Origin: Wuchereria bancrofti
Taxonomy: Eukaryota; Nematoda; Chromadorea; Rhabditida; Onchocercidae
Direction of reading: 5' to 3'
Assembly (NCBI GenBank): GCA_005281725.1
Contig: SSBO01000009.1
Span: forward strand, 11,463,843 to 11,527,842
DNA: 64,000 nucleotides
This document shows positions 27,736 to 40,947 of the stretch, piece by piece. The notes under the pieces are model-generated. The model saw only the letters and a program-made list of their open reading frames with translations, was not told the origin of the DNA and did no database searches. The position numbers and the translations under genes were made by a program. Numbering within the stretch: the stretch's first letter is position 1; every line of letters starts with the position of its first letter.

Positions 27736-30194
27736 CTACATTTTAATGAGTTTACCACGAGGTATCATATTGAATAATGTACCACTTGAATTAAACTTAT
27801 TGACTGCTAACAAAATTCGCTGATCCCTGATCAAGTCACCCCAAAGGTAAACCACACCACATTTGGGACACTGCCCTTGAATCGGAAACAAGGACGTTCT
27901 GTATTCATCAACTGCATTCAAAGCATGTTTCGACAAACATCGCATGTGGAAATGGGATTTACATGTTTCATTGGCGTGACAACGAAGCAATTCAGAAATC
28001 TAAAAAAAAATTTGAAGATTTCCAGGTAATTTCTAGTATGTCTGCAAATCACAATACCACGTCCATCAGTAAGAGTTCAAACGTAATGAGAAATTACTTT
28101 CAAAAATCTGACACCGGGATTACAATAAAGTGCTCATTATTCAGCTGACAACTTACCGAAAGTATTGGCTTTAAACACAGCGAACAAGTTCCAGCAACAT
28201 CGTATTCTTCCTGCAACTGGGGTATTAACGTCGATATTTTTGTTACAGCACCATGTTCCACAGCAATATGAGAAGGAGGTAGAACATCCAGTGGGAACGG
28301 AATTTCCAGTTCCTAAATAAAATGTATAGATGATGGCAGCGGATATTTTTCCAACATATTTCTAGTTTTTTTTAAATTTCTAAACCCACAGGTAACAGCC
28401 ATCGGAATGTAAGTGAGAGGCGTCGCCATGGATCGCTATTCAGCATATGACAGGCAATACGCAAACGAAATCCAAAAGCAGTTTCACTCGTTCTTTTCTT
28501 TAAATTTAAAGGTCGCAGCCTTCGTGACTTCTCTGGATTTTGCCAAGCCCATTCGAAGCGCAGTGCAGATACACTATTTGGGAAACCATGTATGATGCAA
28601 ACCATATCCCTAAAATCAAAATTTTTTAATCCATTCTGTACTTTAAATCACAGATTATAACAATAAACTAATTTGAAGAAAGATATCTTCAACGAAAAAT
28701 AATCACAAACATTGCTTTTCACAATAATACCAGACACTTATCTCCACGTTTTATTTAAAAAAGCAAGAGAATATACCATGGTCCTCTGTGATCTGTTTTT
28801 TTGGCTCCCCCAAATTCTTTCCCAGCGTTATGCTGACGTATACGTCGATTAGGATTAACAGTATAACCAATGTAACAACGATTCTGGAATTGTAAATAGA
28901 CACACAGTTTATTTAACAATTCGATGAACACTCCTCTAAAAGTTAAAATTGTATTTAAAATTAGTAAAGCTTGCTTGTGAGTAAAGACTGCAGTAAAGTC
29001 ATAATAGTTATGGAACACTTGAAATACCTTGAAATATCTATTCGAACTTCGACTCAACAAACAATATACACCAAAAAAATCGTCTAAAATAGATGGTAGA
29101 GCATAATTTTTTCCACGTTTCTTCCGTTCGTTTCTTTGAACCACCTGGGAATATAACACTTTTAACCCTTTGATGGAATTGATTATTCAGTGAACTTCAC
29201 ACTAGAAAACCATTTCAAAAAAATGTTGTGCAGTTCGCTGTATCGCAGTCACGAATTAATATTTGTTATCCATGTACATTACCGCTCTTAAATTAGATGT
29301 CAAATTTACCAGAAAAGAATGTGTATTTTCCAAAGCAGTAAGAAATAAGTGATTGAAATGTGAGGTAATAGTACATTTGGTTAACCGTAGGGCGACTAAT
29401 CAGAAAAGTGATAACTCGATACAGCAACTTTCCTGCATTTAGTTTAATATTTTCATTGGCTAAACCAGAGTAAATAGACTTGGCAATGTTGTTCGTTGAA
29501 ATACGACATGCACTAAAAACAAAAACGCTTATTTCCCATCAAAAAATAAAAAAATTTCAGAGAGAGAAACAAGACTTCTCCTAAAATTACATTAACAGCA
29601 AAAATGATCAGAGATTTTAATTTTTTTAAGACCACTTCTTAGCAAAATAGCAAGTATTAATAATGATACCTCCTGATGCTAGATGACCTATAGCGCCGAC
29701 TAGCATAGCCTTTTTTGAAAGAATTCTCATATCCCTTGATACCCGAACTGATTATGCGCGGGTTTATTACACGAAAGCGCTCTCCTTTTTAACGTGACAA
29801 TATGATAACTGCGAAAATGATGTATAAAACTACTCATGGCTACTAGTACCGATGTCATTCTTTGCTGAATCACTTACTTCTTGTGAAGATGAACGGTACA
29901 AATTTTTTGAAGAACCTTGACATACAGGAAGTCTGAAACGAATAGTAAAGAAAACAACGAAAACCAAAATTTTTTTTTTTTTTAAATAATTTTTTTTAAA
30001 TTTCGGTACTTGGGATCTTTCACAGAATAAACAAGCTTTATGTAGTTTCCGGTATCAGAGAAAGTACACAAAATAAAAAAAAAAATCCTTTTTTAAGTGG
30101 TAAGAAGAAATTACTTGTCAGAGTATTTCACCCCATTTTCTTCTATATTTTCTTCATCTTCAATGCAAATTATATTTGAGTCATCAGCAGACAT
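27736..30194 (-). CDS. slx-1: SLX1 structure-specific endonuclease catalytic subunit
   Basis: GIY-YIG nuclease that, with its partner SLX4, cuts Holliday junctions and branched DNA in the nucleus. Exons: 30194-30115, 29932-29878, 29512-29480 (uncertain), 29144-29028, 28883-28777, 28609-28390, 28312-28157, 27999-27736; phases agree and give about 343 aa. The nuclease core starts with DDFFGVYCLL, then NRCYIGYTVNPNRRIRQHN, GGAKKTDHRGPW and the conserved RFEWAWQNP, whose Glu is the expected metal ligand. The C-terminal RING/PHD-like finger shows CSLC, RCH-ETC, HFHMRCL and GQCPKC. The core matches C. elegans SLX-1 as I remember it. The acidic N-terminus (MSADDSN, IEDEENIEENG) comes from two short exons joined by phase and splice signals only; a different start is possible. 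Stop is TAG at 27738-27736. Confidence 0.9.
29307..29512 (-). other. Alternative open frame overlapping slx-1 exon 3
   Basis: Downstream of the TTTTTAG acceptor at 29513, a second minus-strand frame stays open for about 68 codons to a CTG/GTAAAT donor near 29308. It begins with CRISTNNIAKSIYSG. Its phase does not fit the slx-1 exons on either side. It may be an intronic ORF or an exon of another transcript. Confidence 0.25.
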
Positions 30195-31558
30195 GTGCGT
30201 GCATCCGATCTCGCACCTTAAAAAAGCAAAATATCCAAAATCCAGGCGAGATCTGGAAAAAAAGCAATGGAGGAGGGTCACCTGTATGAATACGTTTTCA
30301 AAGTCACCCACTGTTTAAAGGTATTCAACACTTTCACTGCCGAAAGAAAGTGAAAAGGAGGAAAACGATAAATTAATAAGAAGACATTGATTCAAAACTA
30401 AATTTCCCTTTACTGCTTACTGCATTTATGCGATAGTATAAAAAATTTAGACGAATTTAAACTAAATTAGAAGATAGCAACACTGTTAGGGAACATTTTA
30501 GATTCAGGTCTTTAAAAAGGAAAGCCGTTCTGGAAAGATGCATTAATGGAACAAAAAAGAAAGAAATGGCCGGAAACATCAGAAATTTTCCATTCAAACC
30601 GGCACCTTCAGCAGCGTGCCATCATCCCTTCATGTTTCACTTTCTATGGCAACTATCTTTATTTCCTTGAATAATTACCGTTGTGGGAGCACACGTCAAC
30701 ATAAGTTTCGCAAGAAACTCTGTTTGATTCATTAGATTTGACAATAAAAAGTTGTCTAGGAATTAACTATATTGGTAAAGGTAAGTAAGGAATGTAACTA
30801 TAAGTTAGGAATGTCACTATGTCATCAAAAGTAAGTCAGGGATGACTTACTAACTATGCTACCAAAGGTAAGCCAGAATAGGTCCACGCCCTCTACCCAA
30901 CTCAACAAGCCGTAAAAACGCGCACAAAAAGTACGTTATTTAAAATGAGCTATACCGCTTCAGGAAGCGACGTACAGCTTTAGCAGCGGCATTACGTTGA
31001 TGTTTTCAGCATTATCTGGCTGTATACTGGTGCCCGCAGTGACGGGATTCCAAGAATTTGGTGTTGTCTCGAATTTAATGTAATTATAGGGAAGTTAACG
31101 CGGATGCTTTCGTAGTCTAAGATTTTCAAGACATTATTAGTAGCGCTTGCTAGAGAATGGTATCTTTCTAGGTAAATGAGGCAATGTTTGTTCTCTTTTT
31201 AGTATTATTGTATGTTCATTTGCTCTTTTACAACTCCATTTGACTGCTCGGAATACTGTGTAGCAAAATCATCACTAACCTATATAAATAAAAGGTCCTG
31301 GCTGGATATGTAAGGCATTTATTACGGGAAGCAGATATTCAGGTTGTACGTTATCCTCTTATCGAATTAGACAATATCTTGTCATAATTATTAATCGATA
31401 TCTAATGTAATCTGTTCCTTGCTTTGTCGAATTAAATTTGGATCATACTTCCGGACAACTTGGTTTTAATATTCCTTTACTGTCTTTCTTCCCCTTCTGT
31501 TTGGTTATTGCTTAGTTTCATTTTCAGGTATCAGAGAACTGAAAAATATCGTGTGAAG
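30195..31558. other. Divergent intergenic region between slx-1 and gex-3
   Basis: About 1.36 kb upstream of both genes and therefore a candidate two-way promoter region. A TATA-like stretch (TATATAAATAAAAGG, from about 31280) lies some 270 bp before the gex-3 ATG. A TTTTCAG acceptor ends at 31527, only 31 bp before that ATG, fitting trans-splicing or a 5' UTR intron. Repeated AAGGTAAGT-like motifs occur at 30776-30880. No coding exon is supported. Confidence 0.55.
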
Positions 31559-34500
31559 ATGGCATATAAAGTGGATGTGACACAGATGAAAATAGCCGAA
31601 AAGTTGATTATACTAAATGATCGGGCAGTGGGTATGCTTACGAGGCTATATAATATCAAGAAAGCTTGCTGTGATCCCAAATCAAAACCGCATTTTTTAA
31701 GCGAGAAATCATTAGAGAGTTGTATTAAGCACATAGTGCGGAAATTCCCCATTGTTGATGCCAGATCAAGCAGTGTAAGCTGTATTCATCATTTTGTATT
31801 GTATCACCATTTTGTTCTTTTATGAAGTACATGCTTTTACGTAACTTTTAAAGAAGCAGTTTCGTGTCACTTTCAAAAGTAACTGTAACATAACTATGAA
31901 GTAAGTGACGGTTGGTAATGTAACAGTCCCTTATCTCCATAACTATATAACTGCTGATTAAGTGTAGTATTTTTCTTTTAAGCAGCATGACATTAACATT
32001 CATGTGGTAATTGGTGTTAATTCTAGTTTGGATAAAACCATATAGCGATAGTGCAAAGTACAAGGCAATCATTTTCTTAGCAAAATATGTATGTATAGCG
32101 CACTCAAAGTGCATTTAGTATTACAGCTGTAAATGCTGTGGAAGGATTGTTCAAAACGATTATGGAATAGATTTTGTCAATTAAAAATTATTCCAGACTT
32201 TGTTTCATCAAGTGACTTTAATAAAGCAAGAAATATTGAAATCTCTCTCGCTGTACTACTGTACATTTGCTGACTTGCTAGATTTGAAAGATCACATCCT
32301 ACAGCTACTGACAACAATGGATGCTGCACAGTTCAAGTTAGATATAGTAAGTTCCTTTTTTAATAAAAAAGTGCTGTTAATCTTACATTATGTTTCCGGT
32401 AATTAACATTTTCAACAATGGTTACTTCAATGACAGCAGCAATAATTAACTGGAAAACGTTATTGCAGACAACGAGTTACGATTTAACAGCAGGCTACAT
32501 GAATTTGGTGATTAATTTGATATGCATGATGGTGCTTTTATCTCGCGTGGATGATAGAAAGGCCGTTCTTGGGTTATTCAATGCTGCTTATGAACTGAGT
32601 AATGGACAAAGTGAACCTACTTTTCCGAGATTAGGACAAATGATTATTGAATACGATAATCCCTGGAAGAAATTGACCGAAGATTTAGGACCTTTAAATA
32701 GGGTACTTTTCGTTTTTCTATTTCTCTTCGAGAAAATTTTTTAAGGTGATTGCTTTCAATGTATTTGATTATTAAGCAGTGACTTAAATACCGATTCGCG
32801 CTACTGTGCTTTTAGTTGAAGGAAGACTCCTTTCGTAGTTGAAGGAGAGATAAAAAATAAACTAACCTGCAAGTGTTTCATTAGCTAAAGCAGCTGGAAA
32901 TTCGTTTCCTTCGGGTTGCATGAAAATCTTCAATAAAAAGTGTTGGTGGATGTTGCAGTTAATTCACTGTTCGCTGAACTCGTTAGGAACAGTTTATGTG
33001 CGCAGAAATATAACTGCAGATGCATGGCGTAATGCGCAAATGTTATCACTTGTTGCTTCGCCGCAACAAATTCTATACGCTGCGCAAACTGACACGGTAT
33101 GTTTTAAAAAATCATTAAGATATGCAGACTTACAATCTAGGATTGTAATTTTTTATTTCATAAATAACTGAAGCTGTGCTGTAATAGAAAACCTTGCGTT
33201 TCATGAGTTAGTACATATTTACGTTTATTAAATTAACTTTTTGAATGGTTTAATCCTGACTTACGGCGTTAAAGTAAAACATTACATCAGTTCATTTCTA
33301 TGTTTATGTTTTGCCAAGTTCCAAACGAAAACCTTCCAAACTAATCTGGATTTTCGTTTGGAAAGCAATAACTTAAATGCTACCGAAAGCAGCTTTGGAA
33401 AAAAAAATGGAACTTTTCGTTGTAGATTAATGATTTTATATATACGACTTAGGCTGAATAAAAATTTTGTAGATAGCTTGCGAATATTTATCATTGGATG
33501 TCATGGACAGATGGATAATATGTAAGTGTCGTATTGTAATTTTGTATTTTATATGAAGCAGTTATCATCAGCTGTGTCGATTATCGTTTGATAAAAATAG
33601 TAAGGTTTGAAGCGACAGGCCTCATTTCATACTTTAATGCGCAATGGTATGCAGTCTTGCCATATTTTTTTTGTTCGAGTATCCGTCACGACGAATCAAA
33701 TATATGCCAGAGCGACCATTACTGCAAAAAGGGAGGGAAGTTAGAATAGTGCAACAGGATTCTGTTGATGCCATCATCTCTTCATTTATGCTGTATGATT
33801 CGGTGCAGTGCATTTCTTAGTAGTGATGACTGGTGTTAAAAGTTAGTTGTACCCTCTATGATTCGGTTCGTTACGGTTCTCATTGAGAGAAATTTATGGT
33901 CAAGATTCCACCATACTTCGGTTTTCTTTTGCTGACCCATCCCACATTGCAACGAAGTGTCTAAATCAGATTTTTTGGAAATGTTCAGTTAACTCCGACT
34001 AGCAACACTTATTTTTTTAATGAAATTTTAGCTTGCAGGTATTTAATTTGCAGTGAGTGTCCTTGTTTGTCACAACACACTTTTAAACGATGTCGTAATT
34101 GCTAATTTGTGGCAACGCGCGTTACAAACGGGTCTCGCTATACGTCTTTTTAGGTTTGTTTGGTTTATTTGCTGCATTCCATTTGTGCGTAAACGTGTTT
34201 ATAGGTGAAAGAGTCGATTTAATGAAGGGAATACTTTTTAATGAAGAAATTTTTTGTTATATAGTAGAAATTCGAAAACCAATAGAAAATTACGAAGTGC
34301 AGTTTTCATTAGTTTAAATGCTTGTGGTCATTTAGGGATGAAATACTTATTGTTCATCAAACGGTTCAAAGTGTTTTTGAAAACGTGAAAAGTTACAATA
34401 AAAAGCTCCAGGAAGTAAAAGACCACTATTCAGTTGCATTGCAAACAAGGTATCTGTTTCGTTAATGTTCGTTTACTTTGTATTATATCTGAACGTGAAA

Positions 34501-37500
34501 TTCTGGTTCATATGACGATAAGCGAAGCAGATGTAAAGTACTTATGTTTAGTCATTATTAGATGTAAAATACTTATGTTTCGTTTAGTCATCAATTTTTT
34601 CCAGCCTTACTGTCCATCGTGATCGGCGTCGTTTTCTTCGAGGTACTTTACGGGAACTTTGTTTGCTAATTAAAGATCAGGTGGGGCTTCTTGGGCCAAA
34701 GATTTTGTTTGTTTGGATGGCTCTTTCGTTTTCAAGGGATGAAGTAATGTGGCTTTTGCGGCATACTGATATTTGGCCGGTAAGTGGTAATAAGAAGACG
34801 AAACATGCCGATGAAATAGCAGACAAGTAAGTTTTTAATATGTGTCAAAAGTTGCTTAGTATAATGATTTTTTGCAGTCTTCCTGATATTTGTAGAAAAT
34901 TTTTCATCAAATAAATTCATCGAGTTTATTATACTTTAAATTTTTTCGCTCCATGATGTTTTTTTCTTAAGGCAGTTACCTGAACTGCTGTACTACATCT
35001 TGGAGTTGCGCTCTCTGGTACAACAGCATGATGGAGTCATTAAGCGGTACTATTCGCAGTATGTTACTGGTTATGACGCACTCATTTTGACTGATATTGT
35101 GCAGTCAATTGAGAATTTGGGTGAAAAAGAATCAATTTTATTATCCGATTTTTGTGCTGATTTGTCGCATATTAGCCGTGAGTTGATGGCTGTTATTTTT
35201 TTCTTATCATCCTACGTCTTTTAATTCTCATTTCTACATTTTGTTTTGATTCAAATCAGTTAGATTGCATTTATTAAACGGATTTCCATATTTTCTGTTA
35301 CAATTTGATGTAATTTTAGAAGACAGTACCGATTTGCGTTCTTTGCGTTTGGACTGGTTTCGTTTCCAAGCTTATGTCAGTATGAGTCGATCATCTTTTT
35401 CTTTAAATAGTGATCGCCGTTTGGCAGTTACAATGAACACTACTGTCTTTCATTTGAAAATGATCGACCTTATAGATGAAATGCTGCGTGAAACTAGTGA
35501 TTTGTCGATTTATTGGTTGGTGTGACTTTTGTTTCTTCAAAAATCGAACTGTGTAACTTAAACTCAATATTAAGCAATCTGCGTTTAAAGTGAAAAATCA
35601 TATTTAGTATCGAAAAATATAATAATTTTTTACTTTAAATGTAAGCTGCTTACTATTGACACAGCGTGCTGTTGTTAACTGTCATATTTATATTTATCTG
35701 AGAATGATTTTATTATAAAATATCAAATTTATAGATCCTCTGTCTTTGCAGTTTCTATACTCAGCAGCTAGAAACACAGCTGCATCAATGCCTTCAGCTG
35801 CCATCCCAGTCAAGATACACTGTTTCTTTTGCGCATATATGCTCAAACTTCCGTTCCGCATTGCATGATCTTTGTCCAGAAGAAAAAGCACATATTATTG
35901 ATCGGGTTTGTTAAATTGCTTTCATTGTTGAATACACTTACTTGTTTTAATATTGTAGATGTTTTTTAAAACAACCCTAGTAATAATTGGTTATTTTCTT
36001 TTGTAGAGCTTAAAATTATGTAATCTGGTCCTGGATGAATTGGCGAAGGAAACGGCTTCTGTAGCAGCTCGATTATGCGAATATGAAGTGCGATTAACTG
36101 AGCAACTTTCACCAAATAATTGTGCAAAATTGATTGAAGAGCACGATAAACAGAAATGTAAGATACTGTTATGTTTTTGGAATTTCCAAAAGTTGGTACG
36201 TACATCAATTGACTGATCAAATACTACAGTTCGGTAGAACATTCTATTTGATGTCCAGTGGAAAGCTTATGATATTGTTATTATTAAGATATGAAATGAA
36301 TTGCAAGTTAGTAGCCACAATATGCGGATCGAGATATTTTGTAAAACGTTTTTTTGTTTCTGTTCGCAGTCGAACAGTATCATTCTCTTCTCTCCCGTTT
36401 TGTCGAAATAGGTTGTCATCCTACTGTTCCTTTTAATTTATTTGGTAGCGAACGATCAGTCAAGCAGAAATGAATCAAAAAGCAAAATTCTATGAGCGAC
36501 TGTTGGTACCTTAATTTACATACTGTGTTATTTATTTGTTTCATTTATTCAAATTCAGTTGTATTAATTGCCTCAAAGTTTTGAGATGTTAAAAAAAGTT
36601 TCCTTGTTTTGTGTGTGATATTTTTCGCGCTTGTTTTACAGCAAATAAAAATTCGAATACGCCCCGCTCATTGGTTATGCCGGGAGAAGAAAGTTTTCGC
36701 TGCAGTCGAGATGTATTGACACTTGCCGACAAGCTGCAAACGGCGCTTCATGAATTGTGCTCAGCAGTTACTTCATCAAAGTAACGATTTGTCCCTAAAC
36801 TATCAGATTTTACAAGTACTATATATTATCTAGAAATACCAAGCCTTTTTATTTTGAGGCAGGTGGTCGTTTCGGATCATGTATTTGCCCCACGTGAGTA
36901 TTTGGCACAGCAGCTGGAATCGCAACTTACTCAGTCAATCCAAGCTTTAATCTCTTCATCTGAACATCCGATGAGACCTTGTCAACTTTTGGCTTCAATA
37001 AATGCTCACATGATTGTATTACAAAATTTGGACACCATAGGTAAAATTTGGATACTCTCTACGTTTTTTTTGGGCAAATTTATATATATTTTGATAGTTT
37101 TATGTTTATAAAATATTTCCTCGATAAAACTTTTGAAATGTGGTAAATCTCACTTCCTAACGTTGTTTACTAGTATATGTATAGTTTTGGATCATGAAGT
37201 TGAGATACTGATCAGTGTGACTATACATGCACACTTTTCAGTAACGTTGGATGTGACTCGCCTTTTCAACAGCGTGCTTCTGCAACAAACACAATATCAA
37301 GATTATCACGGCAATGACACGTTAACATCTATTTATACAAAATGGTAAACGTTGGGAGTTTACACTAAAAGTGGGATTATTTTCGGGAGACGAGAGAAAC
37401 TGTAATTAAGTGGTTTATGATTGAAATAAAGAGTATTTGAATATAGTCAATTTGTTTAAAAGTTATAACGCACAATTCAGGTATCTTGAAGTCGTTCTTC

Positions 37501-40164
37501 GTCGAATGAGTACTGGACAAATATTGTTTTCACCTCATTTCGCAGCTCTGATTGCAAACCCGGACTATCAGCAAACGTTCAGCCCTGATCAGTACACTGA
37601 TAATCGTGGTAAAATTCTTGAATTTATAAACCTTATTGTATAATTACACTTTTGGCTGCAATAAACTTTTTTCTGTAAAATTAACTAAGCATTTCTTAAC
37701 AGCTTAAATGTGAAAAGAAATACACTACTTAAACGGCGCTGGTTAAATATATCGAGAATTCCGTGTAAGCTGGAAGAATGGAATAGAGTTATCAGCTTTC
37801 TCAATTTAAGCATTATCTATTATCAAAGTGTTGAGCAGGTTGGAACTCGAAAATGGTCCAGATTGATATAAAACGTTCCATTATTTTTTAATGTTACATG
37901 GTTGATATAAAAAAAAGGAAAAATAATATATTCAGTTTTTTAATTCGTTTTAGAACTGAGAGCTTTGTCTCTACTTTTGGGACCATATGGTGTGAAAACC
38001 ATGAGTGAGAAATTGATATGGCATGTAGCAAGCCAAATCACTGAATTGAATAAAATTGTTAACGATCATCGAGATGCTTTGGTCTTGGCACGAAGTTGTT
38101 TTGACAAGCCGGAGAAAATGCGTGAATTGTTACTGCAGTTGAGTGGAGATATAAAAGACAAAAAACAAGTAGGGATCCTGAAATTTTTTGGTTTTATTTA
38201 TACATTTATTTCCACATCTTCTCTGGTGCAAGTCATGCTTTAATAAGTGTATAGAGTAAAGGAAATTGTAGAGAACTATTGGAGCGATTAATTAATTGTC
38301 ATATACTAGTTGCTTTATTTGAAGTACTAAATTTCTATATACCGAGAATTTCAAATTGTTCAACGAGTCTTATTTATAAAGTGTTTGCGACCGGTATAGG
38401 CAGATTTAAAGTTATGGTTGCTTACATTGCTGATGATTAACTGTAGATTAATAACTGTGTATGCAATTGTAGATTTCGGCAAACGGACCCATGGAGTCGG
38501 TATTACAACGTGTTACTATTATCGGTGAAATTCTGTCATTTCGTTCTCTTTTGCACGCTGCGCTGCATGATGTACTCAAACGTCGTTTACCATTCTTACT
38601 GTCGATTGTAAATGATTTGCATGATACGGCCAACGAACATAATTTATTGGTAATTTCATATGATGTGAAGCTCAAATCACATTTGAAAAAAATTTCTACT
38701 TTGGGTACAACTGAGAGTAGTCGTATTTGTTAGAATGTTGGAAATTTCTCTTGCATATTCTTGTATACAAGCATAGAAATATTACAATCGTCCGGTAATC
38801 GACGTACAATTCCATCATGTTATGTTAGTAAAATTTGAATACATTGAGTAGTGAGTAATTTAGGGCTTTATGCATAGTCTATTTCCATCAGTATTATTCT
38901 ATATTTTTTCGTTCGATATCATAAAAATTATTAATAAACATAAATTATCATATTGATTTAAAATTTTGTTGAAATCCCTTACATTTAAGATGTTTCAGAT
39001 GCTGTCAGAACTCTGCATGGCTGTTGGTATCAGTACGGATGTTGACATTGCATTAGTCCATGCTATTCGAGCTCAGACGAAGCAAACGGAACCCGATGAA
39101 CACTACACTTTATCTTGCCTGCTTCTTGTTTTCATTGCACTTTCTTTACCTCGACTTGCCCTGACACAAAATAGTCAGTACAGTGCCTCACTGCTAGGTT
39201 GTTTCTATTTTTATCTTGAATTTGGAATTAGAAATTATTGCAAGTTTATACAGCTTTCGATGATACTAGCGCGGTGAATTTCGAAAGATTTATCAATTTA
39301 AGTTCACAATAGATTATGCATATTTTATCTTATTAAATACTGAGTTCGCAAAAGGTTATTTTATTAAGTACATGAGTTTCTACACATCATTTTCCGCATT
39401 TAATTGCAGCTTCTAAAAACAATTTACAATGTATAGCTCTGGCAGTATCAACAGTTGCAAATGCCTTATTTTGTTTGCATGGTCGTAATGATGTTGTTGA
39501 AAGAATGAAAGAATTCTTGGCAGTAATTTTTAATTTGTTTTATTGAATCTTTTTGTGTTTTAATGGTACAACGACTTTATCACACTAACCGTTTTTTTTT
39601 CTTCAGCTGGCATCAAATGGTCTTCTAAGAATGCCAGAGGATAACAGCGAGGTGGACATGGTGAAGTCACGACAGTTTGTTTACGTTGTACTTGATCAAG
39701 TAAAACATTTTTTAAAGAAAATCTTCATGACTCCACTTTATTTTAAATTGGTGTCGTTAATTGTTCTATTTAAAAGAATGTTTGTAATCAAGGTATCACT
39801 TCTCAGATTATTTCTCTTAATCGCACCTGGCTTCTGCACCATAACACAAAGTATGGAAAGAGATGACTGCTCAAGCAGCATTTCGATTACTGTTATATTA
39901 TTGTTGATAATACTGTAGTGTTTGGCACAATAATAATAATGGCAAGTTAGTGTTTTGGGTTCGGATAGTAATGCTTGCTATCAACTGGAGGAACTCAAAT
40001 GAAGCGTTTCTGATGTCATCTTTTTATTCAAGTAATTTATGTACATTTTTCAGTTGGTGAGATGTAGTCCATTTTTATCGTTTGATCTTCTGGAGTCCTG
40101 TTTCCCGTATAATCTCATCCGGTCTTCATATCAGTACTGTTATCAACTGGAGGAACTCAAATGA
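31559..40164 (+). CDS. gex-3: NCK-associated protein 1 / HEM family (WAVE complex subunit)
   Basis: Large helical scaffold that pairs with Sra1/CYFIP in the WAVE regulatory complex, linking Rac to Arp2/3 actin nucleation at membranes; in C. elegans needed for cell migration and morphogenesis. Exons: 31559-31774, 32197-32346, 32469-32702, 32959-33096, 33473-33521, 34054-34153, 34336-34449, 34605-34826, 34972-35177, 35320-35515, 35752-35905, 36007-36157, 36642-36780, 36859-37040, 37242-37344, 37481-37608, 37954-38168, 38473-38649, 38999-39197 (or from 38990), 39410-39522, 39607-39699, 40054-40164. All phases agree and give about 1,130 aa, the family's normal length. Diagnostic matches to human NCKAP1: [78 protein letters not shown], and the C-terminal [20 protein letters not shown]. 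The start is well placed: family N-termini begin the same way and an acceptor lies just upstream. Confidence 0.95.
39979..40023 (+). repeat. Copy of the gex-3 coding end inside its last intron
   Basis: This 45-bp segment matches 40141-40185 at 43 of 45 positions. The original copy covers the last seven sense codons, the TGA stop and 21 bp of 3' UTR. The copy lies 31-75 bp upstream of the terminal exon's acceptor (offset 162 bp), so it is spliced out. Confidence 0.9.
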
Positions 40165-40185
40165 AGCATTTCTGATGTTATCTTT
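40141..40185 (+). repeat. gex-3 stop-codon segment, parent of the intronic copy
   Basis: Contains the gex-3 stop TGA (40162-40164) and the first 3' UTR bases; see the matching segment at 39979-40023. Confidence 0.9.
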
Positions 40186-40290
40186 GGGTACACATCATTT
40201 CTGTTCGTTTAGTCCTTCTTTGCCACTTTATTTACATGTCATGATTTATGTTTTATTTGATTGAGCAATAACGTTTTTTCACTTCTATTT

Positions 40291-40330
40291 CCTTTAATTT
40301 GCGAAATAAAGTAGTTACTTTTAAACTGTT
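40291..40330 (+). repeat. 40-bp direct repeat copy A, with gex-3 poly(A) signal
   Basis: Matches 40908-40947 at 39 of 40 bases. It carries AATAAA at 40305-40310, 141 bp after the gex-3 stop, the likely polyadenylation signal. Confidence 0.9.
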
Positions 40331-40374
40331 TTGTAGATTATGAAAATTTCTGTTTTGTAGATTATGAAAATTTC
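40327..40374 (+). repeat. Exact tandem duplication of 24 bp
   Basis: Two identical 24-bp units (40327-40350 and 40351-40374), each containing TTTTGTAGATTATGAAAA, directly after repeat copy A. Confidence 0.92.
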
Positions 40375-40907
40375 TACTTATTGGTTGTTGGATGTTCGGT
40401 TTAAAAAAGAACGTCAAATTCTTTTATGGTTCTCAGATGATGCATTTTACAATATTCTGTTTTCTTTGGCTGTCGAAACCGTAGCAGCTGTTGTTATTGC
40501 CACTCACTACTTCTGTTCTTTTATTATGATTTATATTTGACCATTGTTTTATAGCAGTTGTTAGTTTATTTGTATTCACAGTTTCTGCATTGTTTGGGCT
40601 CCCTTTTTTCAAAGTGGATTATAAAACTATAAAATAACTTTGCAATAAAACAAATCTGCAGCAAAATAGAAAGGCAGCTTGTAAACATTAAAAACTCTCA
40701 GATCTGCTCTCCTAATATATGTGAGTATTATTTAGCGACAACATAGATGGTCGGTTTTCTTGTCACTCATGTTTTACTTTGCAACATATGGGATGATGCA
40801 ATTTAATTTAATTGCTTTATTGTTTGTATAACAGTGTTGTTTTGTGGTTATTCCTAATGTGTTGTAATGTGTATCGTTTAAACTGAGTTAATTCCTGTCA
40901 AAGTAAT

Positions 40908-40947
40908 CCTTTAATTTGCGAAATAAATTAGTTACTTTTAAACTGTT
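40908..40947 (+). repeat. 40-bp direct repeat copy B, with a second AATAAA
   Basis: Near-identical to 40291-40330 (one mismatch, G to T). It holds a second AATAAA 617 bp downstream, so gex-3 could have two alternative 3' ends. Confidence 0.9.
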
